Positions 56,415 through 64,000 of a DNA stretch of 64,000 bases are shown in pieces (positions within the stretch are counted from its first letter, which is position 1; each line of letters begins with the position of its first letter). The stretch lies in contig NZ_FNZU01000002.1 of the NCBI RefSeq assembly GCF_900109325.1, forward strand, positions 1-64,000, in the 5' to 3' direction. The notes below the pieces were generated by a model that searched no databases, was not told the DNA's origin, and saw nothing but the letters and a program-made list of their open reading frames with translations. The position numbers were made by a program, and so were the translations under genes. The DNA is from Alkalibacterium pelagium. GTDB lineage: Bacteria; Bacillota; Bacilli; Lactobacillales; Carnobacteriaceae_A.

Positions 56415-56885
56415 TTAAAATTCGATGGCGTATCTCGCCTTAGCGACCTGACCTTTAGACAGAACCAGTTCTTTGCGACGTGTCTTGATCATTACTTCCA
56501 TGACCAGTTCATCGCCGTCGTAGGATTTCAAATGGCCTTCATAGGCATCGAATCCTCCTATTTCACCATTTAATGCCACATAGATGTACTTGCCGACAGC
56601 TTTCTCGAAATCTTCCTCTGTTTTTAAAGGTCGTTCCGCTCCCGGTGAGGACACTTCCAGATAATAAGCGTGCGGAATCGGGTCTGGTTCAATGGCATCC
56701 AGTGTCTCTCCAACTTTTTCGCTGAACAGTGCACAGTCATCAAGATCGACACCAGATTCTTTATCGATGTATAATCTTAAAAACCAGTTTTTACCTTCTT
56801 TAACGTATTCTACATCTACTAGTTCGTATCCTAATTCATCTGCCAATGGCTCTGACAGTTCTCTTACTTTGTCTATTGTATTCAA
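56415..56885 (-). CDS. rimP: Ribosome maturation factor RimP
   Basis: 156 residues, family length. Two-domain protein for 30S assembly; ELGYELVDVEYVKEGKNWFLRLYID and YLEVSSPGAERPLK are diagnostic. Start is TTG at 56885 with GAGAGGAG about 10 nt upstream; the frame runs on to 57080 but that part is terminator and intergenic DNA. Confidence 0.94.
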   Translation of the reverse strand: MNTIDKVRELSEPLADELGYELVDVEYVKEGKNWFLRLYIDKESGVDLDDCALFSEKVGETLDAIEPDPIPHAYYLEVSSPGAERPLKTEEDFEKAVGKYIYVALNGEIGGFDAYEGHLKSYDGDELVMEVMIKTRRKELVLSKGQVAKARYAIEF

Positions 56886-56940
56886 ATACTTCACTCTCCT
56901 CTCAAATGAGTACGATGTTGTCGCAGCATTCGTCAAGGCT

Positions 56941-56973
56941 GTGAAAAAGAGTGAGCGGATTCGCTCACTCTTT
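56941..56973 (-). terminator. Terminator after polC
   Basis: AAAGAGTGAGCG (56946-56957) pairs perfectly with CGCTCACTCTTT (56962-56973), 4-nt loop; on the minus strand TTTTTC follows. Confidence 0.85.
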
Positions 56974-57048
56974 ACACGGTCTATCTCGCTCGATTCGTCT
57001 ACTAGTGTACCACACCTGCCTAAACAAGGCAACTTTAAGGGCATCAGA

Positions 57049-60000
57049 CTAGATGTCGAACAAAGAAAGCTGATTTTCATCTGGAAGTCCTTTTAAAGCC
57101 TGGTTTGTTTCCAGATATTCCATTACGGTTTTTGATACTTTCCCTCTTCTTGAAAGATCCTCTTTCGAAAGAAACGGCTCGTCTTCTCTCGCCTCTACAA
57201 TCGCTCCTGCTACGCTAGCTCCAAGAGAGGGGACAGCTCTGAATGGTGCGATCAGTGCATTGTCTTCAATGATAAAGTCAGTGGCGTGTGATTTGTCCAG
57301 ATCGACCATCTTGAACTCAAAGCCGCGCTCGACCATTTCGTTAGCCAGTTCCAGTACCGTCAGCAGGTTCTTTTCCTTTGTGCTGGCATCCATCCCTTTA
57401 TCCGTAATTTCTTTCATTCTTGACTTGATGCCCTCTTTCCCCTGACACATCGCTTCCAGATCAAAGTCACTGGCTCTGATGGAGAAGTATGCGGCATAGT
57501 AATAAAGCGGATAATGCACCTTGAAATAGGCTACCCGAAGTGCCATAAGGACGTAGGCAGCTGCGTGAGCTTTAGGGAACATATACTTGATCTTCAGGCA
57601 GGAATCGATATACCATTCCGGCACGTCTTCTTCACGCATGACCGCCTGCCACTCATCCGGTATCCCCCGACCTTTACGCACATGCTCCATTATTTTGAAG
57701 GCTATGTCATCTTCTAGCCCCTGGTGCTGAAGGTAGACCATGATGTCATCACGACACCCGATCACTTCAGCCAGAGGGATGTTATGCATTCTGATCAGTT
57801 CCTCAGCATTTCCCAGCCAGACATCCGTTCCGTGAGAGAGCCCGGAGATCTGAAGCAGCTCGGCAAAAGTCGTCGGGTTGGTCTGCTCGAGCATCTGTCG
57901 AACAAAACGGGTCCCGAACTCCGGAACACCCAAGGTCCCCGTTTTCGAGAAAATCTGTTCTTCAGTGACTCCGAGAACTTCTGTGCCGCTGAAGAGTTTC
58001 ATGACGCCAGGATCATTGACAGGGATGTCCAGAGGATCGATCCCTGAAAGGTCCTGCAGCTTACGGATCATTGTCGGATCATCGTGTCCCAGGATATCCA
58101 GTTTAAGCACGTTATCATGAATGGAATGGAAATCGAAATGCGTCGTTTTCCATTTAGATTCCTGATCATCTGCTGGATACTGTACTGGACTGAAGTCATA
58201 GACATCCATATAGTCCGGAATAACAATGATTCCACCAGGGTGCTGTCCGGTTGTCCGTTTGACACCTGTCAGTCCTTTGGACAGACGGTCGATCTCGGCT
58301 GATCTATAATGCAGCTGATGATCCCGCTCGAATCCTTTAACGAATCCGAAGGCCGTCCGGTCTGCAATCGTACCGATCGTACCGGCTCTGTAGACATATT
58401 CTTCACCAAATAGCTCTTTTGTATAGTGGTGCGCTGTTGCCTGATACTCTCCTGAGAAGTTCAAATCGATATCGGGGACTTTATCCCCTTTAAAGCCAAG
58501 GAAAGTTTCAAACGGAATATCCTGTCCGTCTCTGTATAAGTCAGCTTGACAGTTCGGACAGGGTTTCTCTGGTAGATCGAACCCTGATCCAACTTCTCCT
58601 TCAGTAAAGAACTCAGAGTACTGACAGCTGTTACATCGGTAATGTGGGGGCATTGGATTAACTTCTGTGATCCCTGTCATCGTTGCCACGAAACTCGAAC
58701 CGACCGATCCCCTTGAACCAACGAGGTACCCATCTTCGATACTCTTATGCACCAGTTTCTGAGAAATCAGGTAGATCACGGAAAACCCGTTCCCGATGAT
58801 ACTGTCCAGCTCTTTCTCAAGCCGTGCTTCGATGATTTCCGGCAACGGATCTCCGTAGAGACTGTGAGCTTTATCGTAGCTCATCTGTCTGATTTCTTCT
58901 TCGGCACCCTCCATTTTAGGAGTGAAGAGATCTTTCTTTACTGGTGTGATGCCCTCTTCGACCTGCAGGTTTAAAAGCTGCGGGTTTTCAATGACTACTT
59001 CACGTGCCTTGTCTTCTCCGAGGAAGCGGAACGCGTCCATCATTTCATCTGTTGTCCTGAAGTGAACAGCTGGATTGTTTCCTGGTGACGAAGCAACTGA
59101 TGACTGTGTCTCCATCAGGATGTCACGGTAAACAGCATCTTCTGGATGGATGTAGTGGACATTCCCCGTCGCAATGACCGGCTTGTCCAGCTCTTCACCC
59201 AGTTTGATCATATTTGTCAGGATATCTTCCAGATCAGCATCACTTCTGACCAGCTCACGTTGAATCAGGTCACTGTATACTTCCTTAGGCATGATTTCCA
59301 GATAGTCGTAGAATTCTGCAACTTTTCGAGCTTCTTCATAGCCTTTCTGCATCATGGCTTCAAAGACTTCCCCTTTTGCGCAACCCGAACCGACAATAAT
59401 CCCTTCCCGGTGTTTTTCCAGTACAGAACGAGGCAGTCTCGGAACTCTATAAAAATAGTCCACCAGAGACGTCGAGATCAGTTTGAACAGATTCTTCAAT
59501 CCGGTCTGGGAACTTGCCCACAAGGTCACATGACTTGGCCGGGAGCGTTTATACGCGTCGCCTTCACCCATGAACTGATTCAGCTCATCATGAAAATGGA
59601 TATTATGTTCTTCCTGTGCTTTTTTTACAAAGATCCAGAGCAGATTACCGGTCGTCTGTGAATCATAGATTGCACGGTGATGCTGTTCGAGATTGACCTT
59701 GAACCGTTTAGCCAGTGTGTTAAGTCGATGACTTTTGAACGTCGGATTGATGAACCGTGAAAATTCAAGTGTATCAATGACAGGAAGAGTCGATACATCC
59801 ATCTTGTGTTTCTTGTATGCCGTGTTCAGGAAGCCCATATCGAATGAGGCATTGTGAGCAACCAGAATCGTATCTTCAGAGAATGCTCTGAACCGCTCCA
59901 GAACATCTTTTTCGGTCTTGGAACCTCGCACCATATCGTCGGTAATCCCTGTCAGCTGAACCGTCGTCTCTGACAGTGGATGACCCGGATCGATGAATTC

Positions 60001-61380
60001 CTGAAATTCTTCAACTACATTGCCTTTATGCATTTTAACAGCCGCGAGCTCGATGATGCTGTCATAAATAGCTGAAAGTCCAGTGGTCTCTACATCGAAT
60101 ACGACATAGGTCGATTCATTCAGGTTCAAGTGTTTTTCATTGTAGGCAACAGGCACGCCGTCATCGACCAGATTTGCCTCCAGCCCGTAAATAACCTTGA
60201 TATTGTTTTTCTGCCCTGCAGAATGGGCTTCTGGAAACGACTGGCCGCCCCCGTGGTCCGTGATCGCAATGGCTTCATGTCCCCATTTTGCAGCCTGTTC
60301 AATCAGTGAAGACGCTCCGGAAATAGCGTCCATCTGACTCATGTTTGTGTGGGCATGCAGTTCGATACGTTTACTGTCTCCTTCGTACGTATCTTCTCTT
60401 TCTGCATGGAAGGTCTGTGTAATATCCTGAACATTCATCACAAGATCTCTCATGAATGTGTCTTCCTGAATACTCCCTCTCACTTTCACCCAGATACCTG
60501 GTTTGATCGCATCAAAAAGAGCTTCATCTGCTTCATTGTTTGAAAATCTCTTGCAGGTAAAAGATGAAGAATAATCGGTAATCTTCATTAGAAGCAGTTT
60601 TCTGCCAGATCGAAGTTCTCTGACTTCAGAATCGAACACATACCCTTCAAGCGTAATCCGTCTCTCTTCTTCAACAACTTCAATCATCTGTTTGACTTCT
60701 TCGTTAGCAGGTATAGCTCGTCCCAGCTTAATCGGTCCGCTATGAGTGTCTTCTCTAGACTGCTCTTTTTTCTTCTCAGCAGTTTCGATCATTTTCGTAT
60801 ACTCCTGAGCCATCAACTGGTCGTTTTCTTCTTTTTTAAGTTTGAATTCGTTGACTTTATCCTGACTGGCCTGTGCATCTACTAAAGCCTTGACTGCAAA
60901 GGTTTCTGGGAAGCCCAGTTTATGATAGGCCTTGCTGATCTGAGGCAGGAATTCTTTATCATATTTATCGAAAACAAGCTCCTGGTCAATAATGAACAGC
61001 CATTTTTTATCTTTAAAAACGGGAAACCGTTCTGAAAAAACCTGGTTGCAGATCGGAGAGTCAACACCACTTTGCTTGCAGGCTTCATTCCAGTAGTCTC
61101 TCACTTTTTCAACCGTGATAGTAGGATCGGTTGTCCGAACAGTCAGGTTCACGTCACAGATCGCTTTAAATGATTCTCTGATGGCGTGGCTGATGGTCAG
61201 ATAGAGGCGGTAAGGCAGAATATTGGGGAATGTCAGAACAAGATCCCACTTTTTCTCGCTTTTATAGACGGTGACAGACTCAACTTCACCCTTATGTATC
61301 CATTCTTTATCTTCATCACTTAGTTCGACTTTTGTCTGTTTAAGAAGTGTCTGAAACAGTTCAGTTTTGTTTAAACTCAA
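57049..61380 (-). CDS. polC: DNA polymerase III alpha subunit, Gram-positive PolC type
   Basis: 1443 residues, the usual size. N-terminal domains, OB fold (about 235-320), PHP domain ([14 protein letters not shown]), inserted DEDD 3'-5' exonuclease ([17 protein letters not shown] at about 423 onward, HNASFDMGF), zinc finger (CNSC...CPNC, about 930-960), and polymerase palm with catalytic Asp in PDIDLNFSG (about 985). It is the main replicative polymerase of low-GC Gram-positives. Its own transcription unit with a terminator behind. Confidence 0.98.
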   Translation of the reverse strand: MSLNKTELFQTLLKQTKVELSDEDKEWIHKGEVESVTVYKSEKKWDLVLTFPNILPYRLYLTISHAIRESFKAICDVNLTVRTTDPTITVEKVRDYWNEACKQSGVDSPICNQVFSERFPVFKDKKWLFIIDQELVFDKYDKEFLPQISKAYHKLGFPETFAVKALVDAQASQDKVNEFKLKKEENDQLMAQEYTKMIETAEKKKEQSREDTHSGPIKLGRAIPANEEVKQMIEVVEEERRITLEGYVFDSEVRELRSGRKLLLMKITDYSSSFTCKRFSNNEADEALFDAIKPGIWVKVRGSIQEDTFMRDLVMNVQDITQTFHAEREDTYEGDSKRIELHAHTNMSQMDAISGASSLIEQAAKWGHEAIAITDHGGGQSFPEAHSAGQKNNIKVIYGLEANLVDDGVPVAYNEKHLNLNESTYVVFDVETTGLSAIYDSIIELAAVKMHKGNVVEEFQEFIDPGHPLSETTVQLTGITDDMVRGSKTEKDVLERFRAFSEDTILVAHNASFDMGFLNTAYKKHKMDVSTLPVIDTLEFSRFINPTFKSHRLNTLAKRFKVNLEQHHRAIYDSQTTGNLLWIFVKKAQEEHNIHFHDELNQFMGEGDAYKRSRPSHVTLWASSQTGLKNLFKLISTSLVDYFYRVPRLPRSVLEKHREGIIVGSGCAKGEVFEAMMQKGYEEARKVAEFYDYLEIMPKEVYSDLIQRELVRSDADLEDILTNMIKLGEELDKPVIATGNVHYIHPEDAVYRDILMETQSSVASSPGNNPAVHFRTTDEMMDAFRFLGEDKAREVVIENPQLLNLQVEEGITPVKKDLFTPKMEGAEEEIRQMSYDKAHSLYGDPLPEIIEARLEKELDSIIGNGFSVIYLISQKLVHKSIEDGYLVGSRGSVGSSFVATMTGITEVNPMPPHYRCNSCQYSEFFTEGEVGSGFDLPEKPCPNCQADLYRDGQDIPFETFLGFKGDKVPDIDLNFSGEYQATAHHYTKELFGEEYVYRAGTIGTIADRTAFGFVKGFERDHQLHYRSAEIDRLSKGLTGVKRTTGQHPGGIIVIPDYMDVYDFSPVQYPADDQESKWKTTHFDFHSIHDNVLKLDILGHDDPTMIRKLQDLSGIDPLDIPVNDPGVMKLFSGTEVLGVTEEQIFSKTGTLGVPEFGTRFVRQMLEQTNPTTFAELLQISGLSHGTDVWLGNAEELIRMHNIPLAEVIGCRDDIMVYLQHQGLEDDIAFKIMEHVRKGRGIPDEWQAVMREEDVPEWYIDSCLKIKYMFPKAHAAAYVLMALRVAYFKVHYPLYYYAAYFSIRASDFDLEAMCQGKEGIKSRMKEITDKGMDASTKEKNLLTVLELANEMVERGFEFKMVDLDKSHATDFIIEDNALIAPFRAVPSLGASVAGAIVEAREDEPFLSKEDLSRRGKVSKTVMEYLETNQALKGLPDENQLSLFDI

Positions 61381-61426
61381 AGTAAATCCTTCTTTCTCCT
61401 GTTACTTTCCTACGATTATAGAACAG

Positions 61427-61455
61427 AAAACTGAGACAGTAAATGCCTCAGTTTT
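61427..61455 (-). terminator. Terminator after proS
   Basis: AAAACTGAG (61427-61435) pairs with CTCAGTTTT (61447-61455). Confidence 0.75.
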
Positions 61456-61471
61456 CATTTTAATCATTTAA

Positions 61472-63208
<1,737 letters not shown>

Positions 63209-64000
63209 TTAATTTAAAAAGAATGTCTGAATATCATTCCATGTGACTAATAGCATGAGGATAAGTAGGAACACGACCCCGATAAGTGTGATATATCCTT
63301 CCTTTTCCTGACTTAATGGTTTTTTCCGTACCCCTTCGATAATATTAAGCAGCAGTTTCCCTCCGTCAAGTGCCGGGATGGGAAGCAGGTTCATAATACC
63401 TAGATTCACACTTAAAAACCCAATCCAGCTAATCAGACCGAAAATACCTGCTTGAACAACTGCCTCAGTTGTAGCATAAATTGCGACAGGTCCGCCAAGC
63501 TGGTCGACGCTGAAGCCCCCAGTAAAGAACGATCCGAGTAATGTGAAAATTTGAGTTACAATAAACCAGGTTTCTGTAAATCCGAAGGTCAGCCTGGCTG
63601 TCAGGCTGTCGTCTACATATGTTCCAATGCCAATTCGACCAACTACCTCATTACCCGATTCGAAACTGTAAGGTGTAATTATCTGCTCGACACGTTCTCC
63701 CTCGACTGTTTCTATGTCGAAAGTCATAGCTTCTTCAGGACTGTCCTGAATGATCAGGACCATTTCGTTCCACGAGCCGACTTCTTCATTATCGATGGAA
63801 ATAATACGGTCTCCTTCTTCAAGACCGGCTTCAGCTGCAGGAGAGCCTTCTTCGACTGCTCCAATCAAAGGCTCCTGTGAAGGGACCCCACCCTGCAGAA
63901 AAGCGAGGGCTGTAAATGCAATGATTGCCAGTATGAAGTTGTTCATCGGACCGGCAAAGTTGGTCATCATCCGGTTGCCTAATGACGCACTCTGAAACTG
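63209..64000 (-). CDS. rseP: Site-2 metalloprotease RseP/RasP, C-terminal part (runs off window)
   Basis: The frame continues past the right edge, so the N-terminal HExxH is not visible. The part seen (about 264 residues) has a membrane helix, a PDZ domain (about GAVEEGSPAAEAGLEEGDRIISIDNEEV), the central helices, and the zinc-ligand motif NLLPIPALDGGK (LDG Asp). It cuts anti-sigma factors and signal remnants inside the membrane. Complete gene expected upstream. Confidence 0.95.
   Translation of the reverse strand, partial: QFQSASLGNRMMTNFAGPMNNFILAIIAFTALAFLQGGVPSQEPLIGAVEEGSPAAEAGLEEGDRIISIDNEEVGSWNEMVLIIQDSPEEAMTFDIETVEGERVEQIITPYSFESGNEVVGRIGIGTYVDDSLTARLTFGFTETWFIVTQIFTLLGSFFTGGFSVDQLGGPVAIYATTEAVVQAGIFGLISWIGFLSVNLGIMNLLPIPALDGGKLLLNIIEGVRKKPLSQEKEGYITLIGVVFLLILMLLVTWNDIQTFFLN

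Noticed and set aside
56886-57080. Longer RimP start at 57080
   Set aside because: Would include the polC terminator and overlap polC; family length fits the TTG at 56885.

Overview
The window comes from a low-GC Gram-positive bacterium, most likely a lactic acid bacterium near the Carnobacteriaceae (Alkalibacterium/Marinilactibacillus-like). This is inferred from gene content and order: a PolC-type replicase, gpsB-rnpB-ypsC next to recU-pbp1A, a T-box-controlled hisS-aspS operon, a DUF3013 gene, a MutY without its iron-sulfur cysteines, and several proteins with long Glu/Asp-rich tails as often seen in halo-alkaliphiles. Nearly everything is chromosomal housekeeping. The only mobile DNA seen is the 3' end of an IS1182-type transposase at the left edge.

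Layout. 1-7.1 kb is a mixed accessory stretch: transposase tail, MscS channel, BASS-family transporter, degenerate 51-52 bp tandem repeats, a DUF6933 gene broken by an in-frame TAA, a NUDIX hydrolase, small membrane proteins, a YuiF-like antiporter, ndk and fosX. 7.2-13.7 kb is the conserved rlmL/ypsC - rnpB - gpsB - ypsA // recU - pbp1A locus for RNA processing, cell division and wall synthesis. 13.8-15.5 kb has a gene-poor gap, a small membrane protein and eight tRNA genes (Asn-Ser-Glu-Phe-Tyr-Trp-His-Gln, minus strand). 15.7-30 kb holds a GH13 glucosidase, a lipid kinase, perR, an aromatic-acid-exporter-like protein, a degenerate SGNH protein, ntdP, mutY-recX, a stress cluster (YflT-like, SDR, small hydrophilic protein), an AraC regulator, a tocopherol-cyclase-like protein, nnrE and nfo.

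30-42 kb: hisS-aspS-nfo under a T-box, a cell-wall amidase, dtd, rel, deoC, prmA, a DUF3013 gene, mpg and a CNNM/CorC-type membrane protein. 42-64 kb is one long minus-strand run: rseP (partial)-proS-polC-rimP-nusA-rnpM/ylxR-ylxQ-infB-rbfA-truB-ribF-hrcA-grpE-dnaK-dnaJ-lepA. It combines replication, transcription elongation, translation initiation, ribosome maturation and the CIRCE/HrcA heat-shock system.

No CRISPR array, prophage, secretion cluster or clear undescribed multi-gene system was found. The points most worth a second look are: the nonsense-interrupted DUF6933 gene, a likely ATC start codon for ypsA, overlapping Asp/His specifier codons in the hisS-aspS T-box, the clusterless MutY, two probable pseudo-enzymes (SGNH without Ser/His, SDR without the catalytic Lys), eight tRNA genes with no encoded CCA, and a four-copy degenerate tandem repeat.
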